A stretch of 64,000 nucleotides of DNA. Origin: JAEZDC01 sp036676415 (GTDB lineage Bacteria > Bacteroidota > Bacteroidia > Chitinophagales > Chitinophagaceae). Under the pieces are notes generated by a model. That model saw nothing but the letters and a program-made list of their open reading frames with translations. It was not told where the DNA came from and did not search any database. Each line of letters opens with the position of its first letter. Positions within the stretch are counted from its first letter, which is position 1. Both the position numbers and the translations under genes were made by a program. Below are positions 33,805 through 42,378 of the stretch, in pieces. The stretch spans positions 62,001 to 126,000 of the forward strand of contig JAKFCX010000021.1 in assembly GCA_036676415.1 (NCBI GenBank). Direction: 5' to 3'.

Positions 33805-34452
33805 ATGGACATCAAAGTTGCTATTGCAGATGATCATAAGATTTTCAGAAAGGGAGTTATCCTTTCACTTCGACACTATTCCAACATTAAGTTTGTTTTA
33901 GAAGCAGATAACGGTGAAGAATTACTCAACGGTCTTGATGAAGCCAAACCAGATGTTATTCTAATGGATCTTCGCATGCCTATAAAAGATGGCATTGAAG
34001 CCACGAAATTCGTAAGCAAGCATTATCCGAAGATTGCAGTCATTGTTTTGACGATGCATGAAGATGACAGGTTTGTAACTCATCTTATGGAGAATGGCGC
34101 TAATGGTTATCTACTAAAGAGTACCGATCCTGCCGAGATAAAAAAAGCAATTACTGATGTGGTATCTAAAGGCTATTACCTCAACAATTTTGTGAATAGA
34201 ATTTTATTAAAAAGAGCACATAATAAAACAAAATCTATCCCGTCACTCAATAATGATTTCCCTGTAACAGACAAAGAGAAAGATGTACTCCGTTATATAT
34301 GCATGGAATTTACCAGCCAGGAAATTGGTCAGAAGATGGACATCAGTCCAAGAACAGTTGAAAGCATTAAAGAAAGATTGATGGAAAGATTTGGTGCTAA
34401 AAATACTGCAGGCCTGGTCTTTTTTGCTGTGAAAAATAATCTTGTGGATTGA
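33805..34452 (+). CDS. NarL/FixJ-type response regulator
   Basis: 215 aa. Receiver domain with IADDHK at 7-12, phospho-acceptor Asp55 in ILMDLRMPIKDG and Lys in LLKSTDPAE. LuxR-type HTH with VTDKEKDVLRYI and ISPRTVESIKERLMERFG. It lies 37 nt after the histidine kinase gene and is the obvious partner. Clear paralogue of the regulator at 30623, sharing ADDHKIFR, the RMP loop and the LxxK(S/T)xDPxEI region. Confidence 0.93.
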   Translation: MDIKVAIADDHKIFRKGVILSLRHYSNIKFVLEADNGEELLNGLDEAKPDVILMDLRMPIKDGIEATKFVSKHYPKIAVIVLTMHEDDRFVTHLMENGANGYLLKSTDPAEIKKAITDVVSKGYYLNNFVNRILLKRAHNKTKSIPSLNNDFPVTDKEKDVLRYICMEFTSQEIGQKMDISPRTVESIKERLMERFGAKNTAGLVFFAVKNNLVD

Positions 34453-34466
34453 TCCTTCCAGTTATA

Positions 34467-34520
34467 TTGTACAAGAGTGCGACGCAAGAAAAGTTGATTT
34501 GGAAATCTGCTGCCGACTAA
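34467..34520 (+). repeat. Dispersed intergenic repeat, copy 5
   Basis: TTGTACAAGAGTGCGACGCA, then AGAAAAGTTGATTTGGAAAT and CTGCTGCCGACTAA. It fills nearly all of the 64-nt gap between two convergent genes and touches the scoB stop codon. The CTGCnGCCGAC end is shared with the copy at 47017. Confidence 0.75.
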
Positions 34521-35173
34521 ATAATCATCTCTGGAATTTCGCCTTCTACAATAAGTTTTCCCAAAGTTTTTTGTTTTATTTCTTCAACAGTTACACCTGG
34601 GGCTCTTTCTTTTAAAACAAAACCTTCAGGCGTTACATCCAATACGGCAAGTTCAGTAACGATTTTCTTAACACACTTCACTCCCGTTAACGGCAAACTA
34701 CATTTAGATAGCAACTTACTTTCGCCTTTCGGATTTGTGTGTTGCATTGCAACAATAATATTTCTGGCACTGGCTACAAGATCCATTGCACCACCCATTC
34801 CTTTTACCATTTTACCGGGAATTTTCCAATTTGCAATATCACCTTCTTCACTCACTTCCATTGCACCTAAAACAGTTAGATCAATTTTACCAGCCCTGAT
34901 CATACCAAAACTTTCTGCACTATCGAAGAAAGCACCACCAGGAATTACGGTTACTGTTTCTTTGCCTGCATTGATCAGGTCTGCATCAATATCTTCTTCT
35001 GAAGGGTAAGGACCCATACCCAAAATTCCGTTTTCACTTTGGAGGATAACTGTCATTCCTTCAGGTATGTAGTTGGCAACAAGCGTTGGAATTCCAATAC
35101 CAAGATTCACATACATACCATCTTTCAATTCCTTTGCAATTCTCTTTGCAATACCATATTTATCTAAAGCCAT
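34517..35173 (-). CDS. scoB: 3-oxoacid CoA-transferase subunit B
   Basis: 218 aa. The catalytic glutamate lies in QSENGILGMGPYP (Glu47), and the N-terminal GMYVNLGIGIPTLV and PGGAFFDSAESFGMIR are typical of subunit B. With subunit A it moves CoA from succinyl-CoA to acetoacetate or a similar 3-oxoacid, feeding ketone or amino-acid breakdown products into acetyl-CoA. It is separated from scoA by an unrelated gene, with 2 and 4 nt gaps. Confidence 0.93.
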   Translation of the reverse strand: MALDKYGIAKRIAKELKDGMYVNLGIGIPTLVANYIPEGMTVILQSENGILGMGPYPSEEDIDADLINAGKETVTVIPGGAFFDSAESFGMIRAGKIDLTVLGAMEVSEEGDIANWKIPGKMVKGMGGAMDLVASARNIIVAMQHTNPKGESKLLSKCSLPLTGVKCVKKIVTELAVLDVTPEGFVLKERAPGVTVEEIKQKTLGKLIVEGEIPEMII

Positions 35174-35175
35174 AA

Positions 35176-35916
35176 TTATCCGTTTAAATATTCTTTAATA
35201 CCTGGTTTATCTGCTAACGCAATAAATTTTCGATGCAAGCCCTCAGACATAGCAGGATTGATGGTCGCTATGAATAATAAATTCTTTTGCAGAAGTGCTT
35301 TTATATTATCAAAACCTTCCTGGTTAGCACCACTTTCAATAAATGCATTTTCTTCACCTTTCTCAAGATCATCTTTGTAATCGTCTGCATCATCCAACAA
35401 AAGCAAAGTAGATATTAAAGCGAACCATGCTTTTACTAACAGTAATTTTTTTGCCGTGTCACAATTCAAAACGCATATGCTAAACAAAAAAACATCTCCT
35501 CTGTGTAATGCCTTGAAGGGAGTAGCCAGTGCTAAAATTTGATTCTTGCCACCGATCAAATAATGAATCACTTCTTTCAAAAAAGTTTCATCAGCAACAT
35601 CATCTACAATTCCGGTGCAATATTCTACAGCATCTTGCTGAGTTATCAATCCAACCTCTTCCTCAGCAGAATAATGACCAATTTGCTCTAGCACTGATAT
35701 GAATCTCTCTGACAATAACTCTTCCATTGAAATGTCGAGCCTGTAAAAAAGGTCAACGATCAGCGGTAAAAAAATATATCCTGGCTGTGGCCGTAGATAC
35801 AAAAGTTTATCCTTCCAGTAAAGATTATCCGTAGGAGGTTCCCTGTCAACAAAAAATTTAGCGATCTTGTAATCGATCCCAAACTCGTATACCAATGCAT
35901 CTGCAGTTAAAAACAT
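35176..35916 (-). CDS. Unrecognised gene between scoA and scoB
   Basis: 246 aa, no signal peptide, no strong membrane helix (one hydrophobic stretch, KAWFALISTLLLLDDAD). Acidic, mostly helical: LDISMEELLSERFISVLEQI, EEEVGLITQQDAVEYC and ADDYKDDLEKGEENAF. No family recognised. Gaps of 4 nt to scoA and 2 nt to scoB make co-translation with the CoA-transferase very likely. It could be an assembly or regulatory partner or simply a hitchhiker. Confidence 0.75.
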   Translation of the reverse strand: MFLTADALVYEFGIDYKIAKFFVDREPPTDNLYWKDKLLYLRPQPGYIFLPLIVDLFYRLDISMEELLSERFISVLEQIGHYSAEEEVGLITQQDAVEYCTGIVDDVADETFLKEVIHYLIGGKNQILALATPFKALHRGDVFLFSICVLNCDTAKKLLLVKAWFALISTLLLLDDADDYKDDLEKGEENAFIESGANQEGFDNIKALLQKNLLFIATINPAMSEGLHRKFIALADKPGIKEYLNG

Positions 35917-35920
35917 ACAA

Positions 35921-36619
35921 TCAATTTTGCAGGCGAACCGTTTTTCTTTCTATTCTTTTCTGGTAATGTTTTCCCTCGAAAACACGATGAACATACACAC
36001 CGGCCACATGAATTTCATCTGGATCTAATTCTCCCGGCTCAACGATATGCTCTACCTCTGCTATTGTAATATTTCCAGCCTTAGCCATTGATGTAGAAAA
36101 GTTCCTGGTAGCTTTCCTAAAAACAAGATTACCCATCCTATCTGCTTTCCAGGCTTTCACAATTGCAAAATCTGCATGCAAAGCAAATTCCATCAGGTGC
36201 ATTTTACCATTGAATGCTTTAGTCTCTTTCCCTTCTGCTATCTCAGTTCCATAACCAGCCGGAGTATAAAATGCAGGAATACCCATGCCAGCCATTTGAA
36301 TTCTTGTTGCCAATGTTCCTTGTGGAATAAGATCAACTTCTAACTCACCTGAAAGCAGTTGGCGTTCAAATTCTGCATTCTCACCAACATAGCTGCTCAT
36401 CATTTTTTTTATCTGTCTTGTTTGTAATAACAACCCCAGACCAAAATCATCCACACCGGCATTATTAGATATACATGTAAGATTGGTAATTCCTTTTCTA
36501 ACCAACGCATCAATGCAATTTTCCGGAATGCCACACAATCCAAAACCACCCAGCATTATTGTTGCACCATCCTGTATATCTTTTATTGCTTCATCAGCAT
36601 TGGCAAATAATTTATTCAT
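35921..36619 (-). CDS. scoA: 3-oxoacid CoA-transferase subunit A
   Basis: 232 aa from the ATG at 36619; a TTG two codons upstream also opens the frame but lies outside the family start. The CoA-binding signature is GATIMLGGFGLCGIPE near the N-terminus. Also typical are LTCISNNAGVDDFGLG and FYTPAGYGTEIAEGKE. Partner of scoB in acetoacetate/succinyl-CoA transfer. A -7 box lies just upstream. Confidence 0.93.
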   Translation of the reverse strand: MNKLFANADEAIKDIQDGATIMLGGFGLCGIPENCIDALVRKGITNLTCISNNAGVDDFGLGLLLQTRQIKKMMSSYVGENAEFERQLLSGELEVDLIPQGTLATRIQMAGMGIPAFYTPAGYGTEIAEGKETKAFNGKMHLMEFALHADFAIVKAWKADRMGNLVFRKATRNFSTSMAKAGNITIAEVEHIVEPGELDPDEIHVAGVYVHRVFEGKHYQKRIERKTVRLQN

Positions 36620-36634
36620 ATGCAAACTTTACAG

Positions 36635-36642
36635 CAAATGTA
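36635..36642 (-). promoter_or_regulatory. -7 box for the sco operon
   Basis: The minus strand reads TACATTTG, matching TAnnTTTG, 15 nt before the ATG. A -33 element is not evident. The upstream sequence is the dispersed repeat copy at 36661. Confidence 0.4.
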
Positions 36643-36660
36643 AGGGTAAAGAAGATTTTT

Positions 36661-36702
36661 ATTGAGCCAGCTACAGGTTTCATCGCATCGTTCCTTGCAA
36701 GT
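36661..36702 (-). repeat. Dispersed intergenic repeat, copy 6 (partial)
   Basis: On the minus strand it reads TTGCAAGGAACGATGCGATG, then AAACCTGTAGCTGGCTCAAT. It lacks the GTGCGAC core, but GCAAGGAACGATG matches the copy at 51081 and AGCTGGCTCAATAA matches the ends of the copies at 30491 and 46922. Next to it lies a short hairpin CGAAG-N6-CTTCG (around 36720-36735) with CCTGAG nearby. Confidence 0.55.
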
Positions 36703-36747
36703 TTATCCTGAGTTTACCGAAGGGCACACTTCGAGATCAGAATATGA

Positions 36748-37101
36748 TCAGGGCTTTTCCGGAGTAATTGTTTTCTCCCTTTCCTTTTGAGCAATGGATT
36801 TTACACCTTCCATTAGCGCTTTATATAACTGGGGATGCTTTTGATAATATTCATAGCTCTTATAAAACTGGTCTCTGCTTGTTTTATGAATGGCAAATAC
36901 CTGGTCGTAAAGTTTATAAGATTCGTTCTTTAAAACAATAGTAGTATCCTTCAACTTATTTTGAAGTGCTACTTCATCAGCCTGCAGCATATCCCAAACA
37001 ATCTTCTGCATGGGTGCAGGTGCAATAATATTCCTGGGAAGAGATTCTTTATCAGAACATGCGACAATACCAACTAACAAGACGAAAATCAAATACCTCA
37101 T
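36748..37101 (-). CDS. DUF4296 lipoprotein
   Basis: 117 aa with a lipobox (LLVGIVACSDKE, Cys15). The mature part IIAPAPMQKIVWDMLQADEV and QVFAIHKTSRDQFYKSYEYY matches the DUF4296 pattern of Bacteroidota. Function unknown. It overlaps the DUF4835 gene by 4 nt at the end of the bamD-rpoZ-coaBC cluster. Confidence 0.82.
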   Translation of the reverse strand: MRYLIFVLLVGIVACSDKESLPRNIIAPAPMQKIVWDMLQADEVALQNKLKDTTIVLKNESYKLYDQVFAIHKTSRDQFYKSYEYYQKHPQLYKALMEGVKSIAQKEREKTITPEKP

Positions 37102-38015
37102 TTCAATTCATCTTTATACTTCGATGCATTGGTTATATCGATCTGAGATAATATTGTAGCAGCGTCATTTTTCTCCTGGGGAGGAGCTTTTTTAAATATC
37201 CTGATCAGCTCAAGAGATTTTCCCTGCATAAAAAATTGAAGGATCATTGAATTCTGGTTCTGATCATTGAAGCTTTTTAACTGCTTTAGTGCAGCAAGAA
37301 TAGATCGACGACCATTTGCTTCATCTTCATACATATTATCCAGGCCTTGCCTGTAATATGTGTACATCACGTCGTGAATGATGTTATACCGTGTATTCAT
37401 CAGGTTCTCAGCAAGCCAGTACCTGTTACGTAATCCATCAAAAGCTTTCCAACCACTGATGCTCCTGTTTTCAGGTGCATTATTTACAATATTCAAAGCT
37501 TTTTGAAAATATACATCTCCACCTTTTGGTGAAAAAGAATTGTAATCAAGACCAAGTATCATGTTAACATAATAACCAAGTACAGCAGTAAGATTTGATG
37601 CTAAAGGATCCGTACCCTGTATCCTGTTTTCATTAAACTCTACCGGTTGGAATTCTACATAGCGAAATGTAACATCAGCATCCATGAAATTAATAAGCGC
37701 TGTTTGATAAGTTGAATTGAAAACCGGTCTTGCAGCCTGTATCGTTAATGAAGCCTGGTATACATTAGGTTCAACCACCTTATCAATGTTCAAAAGGAAG
37801 TTACATTCGATCTTTTCATGTGCTTGAAAAGACTCGTTTGTCCATTTACGGTTATTGAGTAAGTTGGTTAACTGTGTTTGCAGCGTATTAAATATTTTCT
37901 TATCAACTGTTGTAGTAACACGTTGAGCATTGACGGTAACTTTTGCCTGTAATTCCTGTGCATATGCAGCAGTTGTTATAGCTAAGGCGAATAAAAAAAT
38001 AAATAGCGACTTCAT
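37098..38015 (-). CDS. porD: DUF4835 protein, PorD-like T9SS component
   Basis: 305 aa with a signal peptide ending near AYAQE. DUF4835 features are VTVNAQRVTTTVDKKIFNTL, FQVHEKIE-like FQAHEKIECNFLLNIDKV and YYVNMILGLDYNSFSPKGG. Proteins of this family are called PorD in Bacteroidota and are linked to type IX secretion; the exact role is not settled. It overlaps both neighbours by 4 nt. Confidence 0.8.
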   Translation of the reverse strand: MKSLFIFLFALAITTAAYAQELQAKVTVNAQRVTTTVDKKIFNTLQTQLTNLLNNRKWTNESFQAHEKIECNFLLNIDKVVEPNVYQASLTIQAARPVFNSTYQTALINFMDADVTFRYVEFQPVEFNENRIQGTDPLASNLTAVLGYYVNMILGLDYNSFSPKGGDVYFQKALNIVNNAPENRSISGWKAFDGLRNRYWLAENLMNTRYNIIHDVMYTYYRQGLDNMYEDEANGRRSILAALKQLKSFNDQNQNSMILQFFMQGKSLELIRIFKKAPPQEKNDAATILSQIDITNASKYKDELK

Positions 38016-39208
38016 TTATTCAGTTCTTTTATAATCAGTTCAACAATATCTGCAGCAACTTCATGCTTGGATTTAGAAGGAAACTCGTTCTTTGATCCAT
38101 CTTTATTAAACACTGTTACTTTATTTGTATCGTATCCAAACCCTGCACCCTGATCGTTGAGTGAATTTAAGACAATCATATCAGCATTCTTCGTTTTTAA
38201 CTTATCTGTCGCAAACCGGTATTCATCATTTGTTTCAAGGGCAAATCCAACAACTAACTGATCACTTTTCTTACAATCACCTATTTCCTTAAGTATGTCC
38301 CTCGTTTTCTCTAACGACAAATTAAATGTATCTTCTTTCTTCTTGATTTTTTTCTGCGAAACAGATGAAGGTTTATAATCTGCTACTGCAGCACTCATCA
38401 CTGCAATTTTGACGGTGCTGAATGACTTCATTACCGCCAGATACATTTCGTCAGCTGTTTTTACATTCGTTGTTTTAATGCCTTTGTATCTGGAAATATT
38501 GGTTGAAGGACCAATTATCAGTTCAACTTCAGCTCCTCTTATATATAAATTTTCAGCAATAGTAATTCCCATTTTTCCGGAAGAATGGTTTCCAATAAAC
38601 CTTACCGGATCTAATGGTTCAAAAGTTGGTCCGGCAGTAACAATGGCTTTTCTACCCTTGAGTTCGTCTGTTCTAAAAAATTCTTCTTCCAGGTAGGTGA
38701 TGATTGTTTCTGGCTCAGGCATTCTTCCTTCACCGATCAAGCCACTGGCAAGTTCACCAAACTCAGCTGGAATAACTTTGTTTCCGTATGATACTACCGC
38801 CTCTATATTTTTTTTGGTGGATGGATGATGCCACATGTCTTCATCCATAGCCGGTGAAATAACAACAGGACAAGTAGCAGAAAGATAAACAGCCTGCAGC
38901 AGGTTATCACAAATACCCTTAGCCATTTTTGCAAGAGAATTAGCACTACAGGGGGCTATCAGCATTACATCTGCCCAACGACCAAGCATTACATGATTAC
39001 TCCATGTATCGTCATCAGCAATGTTGTACAAAACCTTATTTTTCGAGAGGGTGGAAAGTGTAAGAGGTGATACAAAATCTTTCGCTGAAGGTGTAATGAC
39101 AACTTTTACTTCAGCACCTGCTTTTACAAAAAGTCTTACGAGTAATACCGCTTTATAAGCAGCGATGCTTCCGGTGATTCCCAGTAATATTTTTTTCCCT
39201 TTAAGCAT
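38012..39208 (-). CDS. coaBC: Bifunctional phosphopantothenoylcysteine decarboxylase/phosphopantothenate-cysteine ligase
   Basis: 398 aa from MLKGKKILLGITGS; the frame opens six codons earlier. The CoaC flavoprotein domain (1-180) has GITGSIAAYKA, SANSLAKMAKG and MDEDMWHHPSTKKN. The CoaB domain (about 185-398) has AGPTFEPLDPVRFIGN then SSGKMG, and VVGFALETND. It makes 4'-phosphopantetheine from phosphopantothenate and cysteine in coenzyme A synthesis. A strong hairpin lies directly upstream. Confidence 0.95.
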   Translation of the reverse strand: MLKGKKILLGITGSIAAYKAVLLVRLFVKAGAEVKVVITPSAKDFVSPLTLSTLSKNKVLYNIADDDTWSNHVMLGRWADVMLIAPCSANSLAKMAKGICDNLLQAVYLSATCPVVISPAMDEDMWHHPSTKKNIEAVVSYGNKVIPAEFGELASGLIGEGRMPEPETIITYLEEEFFRTDELKGRKAIVTAGPTFEPLDPVRFIGNHSSGKMGITIAENLYIRGAEVELIIGPSTNISRYKGIKTTNVKTADEMYLAVMKSFSTVKIAVMSAAVADYKPSSVSQKKIKKKEDTFNLSLEKTRDILKEIGDCKKSDQLVVGFALETNDEYRFATDKLKTKNADMIVLNSLNDQGAGFGYDTNKVTVFNKDGSKNEFPSKSKHEVAADIVELIIKELNK

Positions 39209-39218
39209 GAGGTTTAAA

Positions 39219-39255
39219 AATAACAAACGACAGCCATATACTGTCGTTTGTTATT
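39219..39255 (-). terminator. Strong hairpin between rpoZ and coaBC
   Basis: AATAACAAACGACAG (39219-39233) pairs perfectly with CTGTCGTTTGTTATT (39241-39255) around a 7-nt loop, followed by TTTTT on the minus strand. The stem ends 11 nt before the coaBC start. It therefore looks like a terminator after rpoZ that transcription must pass, or an attenuator for coaBC. Confidence 0.75.
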
Positions 39256-39274
39256 AAAAGTATGGTCAACAAGA

Positions 39275-39616
39275 TTATCTGAACAAATCTTCATCGTTAT
39301 CTCTGTAATAAATTTTATTATCAGCAAACTCTTGTGTAGCAAGAATAGCCGGGTTTGGCATTCTTTCATAAGCCCTTGATATTTCTATCTGCTCTTTATT
39401 TTCATGAATTTCTTCAAGGCTGTCAGTATGACTTGCGAATTCTTCCAGTTTATTGTGCAGTTCTTCACGAAGTGCAATGTTTATCTGGTTAGCTCTTTTT
39501 GCCACTATAGCAATTGATTTATACAAATTACCGGTTGGCTCTTTAATACCCACCAGGCTTTTTGTTTCAATTACATTACTGGTATTAGAGCTGAGTTGCC
39601 TTCTTAGCTTGCTCAT
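39275..39616 (-). CDS. rpoZ: RNA polymerase omega subunit, Bacteroidota type
   Basis: 113 aa. The Rpb6/omega core is visible as GNLYKSIAIVAKRANQIN and ALREELHNKLEEF, longer and different from E. coli omega but usual for Bacteroidota. It assists beta' folding and core assembly. The ATG lies 32 nt inside the end of bamD, so the two are likely translationally coupled. Confidence 0.85.
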   Translation of the reverse strand: MSKLRRQLSSNTSNVIETKSLVGIKEPTGNLYKSIAIVAKRANQINIALREELHNKLEEFASHTDSLEEIHENKEQIEISRAYERMPNPAILATQEFADNKIYYRDNDEDLFR

Positions 39617-40412
39617 CTTGTATGTTTTTAATATTAGTCGAAGATAGTGTTCTAAAATTATTTACCTCAGTTACGAATCTACTTTCCGGGAAACGATCAG
39701 TAAAATCTTCTGCTTCCAGGATCACTTTTTCAAAACGCTCCTGTTGTTTCTCAAGAATGCTCATTTCAGCAAACTTATAATAAGCCTTAATTACATTTAA
39801 TTTATACTCTTCTGCACGGTCAGAATCCGGGTAGTTTTCCATTAAGGTGGTATAAGCCACTGCAGCCGCTCTATAAAAACCAAGGTTATAGTAAAGTGCA
39901 GCACTTTTAAACTCCTTCTCTTCTAATTTCTGCCGCCCTTCATCAATGATCTGAGTTGCCTCTTTTACTCTTGGAGAATTAGGGTGCTGATTAATAAAAA
40001 CCTGCATTAACGAGATCGCCTTTTGTGTATTGGTCTGCTCAAGTTCCACTTTAGGTGATTGCTTATAGAAAGAATAAGCCCTCATGTATTCCGCTTCTTC
40101 TGCTTTCGAGCTGTTAGGGAATGTCTCCCCAAATGACTTGAAAAGATTTTCTGCATTAGCATAATCCTTCTGATAGTAGGAAGTATAAGCGTACTTGAAG
40201 TACATGTCCTCAAATCTGCTGGTACCCTTTATATATGGAAACAAGTCTTCAAAAAGCAGTTGAGCGTTAGAGTATTTTCCCTTAGCATAATACTGCTCTG
40301 CCATCTTGTATTTGTATTCATTATCCTTATTCTTGAGCACCTTTCCAAACTTGGTTGAACAAGAAGAAAACACAATTAAAACTACCAGTAAAAGTGAAAG
40401 GATTCTCATCAT
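39585..40412 (-). CDS. bamD: Outer membrane assembly lipoprotein BamD
   Basis: 275 aa with a lipobox (LIVFSSCSTKFG). TPR repeats follow: AEQYYAKGKYSNAQLLFEDL, YYQKDYANAENLFKSFGETF and LGFYRAAAVAYTTLMENYPD. Part of the BAM machinery inserting beta barrels into the outer membrane. Two adjacent ATG codons are possible starts. Its 3' end overlaps rpoZ by 32 nt. First gene of the run ending at 36748. Confidence 0.92.
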   Translation of the reverse strand: MMRILSLLLVVLIVFSSCSTKFGKVLKNKDNEYKYKMAEQYYAKGKYSNAQLLFEDLFPYIKGTSRFEDMYFKYAYTSYYQKDYANAENLFKSFGETFPNSSKAEEAEYMRAYSFYKQSPKVELEQTNTQKAISLMQVFINQHPNSPRVKEATQIIDEGRQKLEEKEFKSAALYYNLGFYRAAAVAYTTLMENYPDSDRAEEYKLNVIKAYYKFAEMSILEKQQERFEKVILEAEDFTDRFPESRFVTEVNNFRTLSSTNIKNIQDEQAKKATQL

Positions 40413-40500
40413 AAAGTTGGCGAAGTTAAGGATTTAGCCGCCAAAATATGAACTATGCCTAAATGATTCACTATCACGCTAGTTAAGGAAACTATAAAAC

Positions 40501-40526
40501 AAAAGCCTCCTTTTCAGGAGGCTTTT
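40501..40526. terminator. Hairpin terminator after the OmpA-family gene
   Basis: AAAAGCCTCC (40501-40510) pairs with GGAGGCTTTT (40517-40526) around a 6-nt loop. A T-rich tract follows on the minus strand, 20 nt after the stop codon of the gene at 40547. Confidence 0.85.
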
Positions 40527-40546
40527 AAATATAATCTTTTATATGA

Positions 40547-42178
40547 TTATTTTTTAAGATTTGGATGCGGAGCAGGTACTGTATTAGGACCTTCTTCAGT
40601 AGTTGGTTGAAGATCTACAGTATTTGAATCACCACCTTCTGCACCATAGCTGAAGATAAACCTGTTCTCAGAGATACCTTGCTGCTCAACCATGTAACGG
40701 ATAACAGCATTTACTCTATCCCAGCTTAACTGCTGTGCTCTCTTATCAGAAGCACCGTAACCTACCACTCTTACACGGCAAGCTTCGTTAGCTCTAATTT
40801 GTGCTGCTGCAGTATTTAATACAGCCTTAGCGTCATTGCTAAGCGCAACTGCACCTGATCTGAATTGAACGCTAGGTAAAGAAGATATAGGACAATCGTT
40901 ACGACGACCAGCACCGTCTTCAATCATTTTACGAAGTTCACCGCAACATGCTGGTTCTGGGCAATTTCCAACACCGTCAGCATTTACAGGGAAGCAATTC
41001 TGAGCAGTGAGTAATTCTTTATCACGGCAATCAGGAACACCATCACCATCAGTATCACGGCTAACACCTTTTGAATCTACAGGGCAACCTGCAGGAGTGT
41101 TTGGCTCAAGATCGAACTGGTCAGTTACACCATCATTATCAGCATCAGGTAAAACTGGCTTAGGTAACTGCATGTGTGTAGGTCTGTTCAACTCATTGTA
41201 GATAAAGTTGTTTGGATTAACCCACCATAGTGGTTGGCTTCTGTTAGCTGAATTTCCTAAATTGAAGTTCAGTCTTAATGAGGTAAAGCTTAAGAGGTCT
41301 TTTGATTCCCCTGCATTGATTCCATCCATATTATCATTGAAAAAATATGAAAACCTTTGCTCTAATCCAATGTTGAATTTGTCGCTTAATTTTCTAGCAA
41401 CTCCAACACCAGCAGATAAACCATGAACTAATAAATAATTATCCTTGATTCGTCCAACAGTTGTGTTGGCATAATTGGTTGGTGCATTTTGCTCATACTC
41501 GCCATCCCATAAATCTTTAAGATCCGAACGAATATCACTTCTTGCCTGATTTACCCAGTTGATGCCTGAGTAATTATAACGGGTATTGCTGGCATTTAAT
41601 GCATCTATATCCACATCGTTAGCTGCAGCAGTATAACCTACAAAAGCTGTCCAATTAGTTTTAGGATTTCCTCTGTACCAGCTGACATTATTAAGAGAAG
41701 CAACTAAATCTAAAGATCCCTGGTGAACCCTGCTGCGATAGTTAGCAAACACTCCATTAGGAGCTTCTGCAAGTGTATAGCTGGCCCAAGGGTTAGGAGA
41801 TCCGTTAGTCCCAATCATAGTTTGTGGATTCCTTGGCCTGTAATCATAGCCATAAGTAAATGATCCAATGTACTGTCCTCTTAACGAAAGTACATGTCCC
41901 AATGATTTTCTAAGTGAAATGCCACCGCCAAAACCTGGACGAGCCTGCAAATCTCCTTTCCAGAATGCATAGCCGAGAGATAAACCCAACTCCCACATAT
42001 CACGTGGTTTAGCCGGATAAGGATACTGATTGTTCATGAACTCATTGTGCTGAGCCATAAACTTACTTGCGATTTTAGCTGAGTCGCTCCAATTATAGGT
42101 AGCGTCGTTGTTTTGTGCAAAGCTTGACTGTATTAGGCATAATAAGCCTACTATCAATGCGTACTTTTTGCTTGCCAT
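40547..42178 (-). CDS. OmpA family outer membrane protein with thrombospondin type 3-like repeats
   Basis: 543 aa with a signal peptide ending near SSFAQ. Residues about 60-330 form a barrel-like region (GLSLGYAFWKGDLQARPGFG). Then come calcium-binding DxDxDG units (DADNDGVTDQFD, DTDGDGVPDCRD) in a cysteine-rich linker. The C-terminal OmpA-like domain (about 430-520) has VQFRSGAVALSNDAKAVL and VVGYGASDKRAQQLSWDRVN and should bind peptidoglycan. It has a near-ideal promoter, suggesting strong expression. Confidence 0.9.
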   Translation of the reverse strand: MASKKYALIVGLLCLIQSSFAQNNDATYNWSDSAKIASKFMAQHNEFMNNQYPYPAKPRDMWELGLSLGYAFWKGDLQARPGFGGGISLRKSLGHVLSLRGQYIGSFTYGYDYRPRNPQTMIGTNGSPNPWASYTLAEAPNGVFANYRSRVHQGSLDLVASLNNVSWYRGNPKTNWTAFVGYTAAANDVDIDALNASNTRYNYSGINWVNQARSDIRSDLKDLWDGEYEQNAPTNYANTTVGRIKDNYLLVHGLSAGVGVARKLSDKFNIGLEQRFSYFFNDNMDGINAGESKDLLSFTSLRLNFNLGNSANRSQPLWWVNPNNFIYNELNRPTHMQLPKPVLPDADNDGVTDQFDLEPNTPAGCPVDSKGVSRDTDGDGVPDCRDKELLTAQNCFPVNADGVGNCPEPACCGELRKMIEDGAGRRNDCPISSLPSVQFRSGAVALSNDAKAVLNTAAAQIRANEACRVRVVGYGASDKRAQQLSWDRVNAVIRYMVEQQGISENRFIFSYGAEGGDSNTVDLQPTTEEGPNTVPAPHPNLKK

Positions 42179-42230
42179 AGGTGAGATTTATTTATTAAAA
42201 TTGTATATCTTTAATTACCACTTGATTATG

Positions 42231-42261
42231 CAAAAATAACTGTTGGAAGTTAAATACCAAA
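42231..42261 (-). promoter_or_regulatory. Promoter of the OmpA-family gene
   Basis: On the minus strand TTTG (42258-42261), exactly 19 nt, then TATTTTTG (42231-42238). Both match the Bacteroidota -33/-7 consensus. The leader would be about 45 nt. Confidence 0.7.
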
Positions 42262-42378
42262 TTTTTTAAATTTATTTTTGAATAATCTATGAACGTTTAA
42301 AGACAATAACCTATTGTAATATGTTGCATAGCTTTTTTAATATTCAGTAATGCTATCTTGCAACTTTTCCTACCACAC

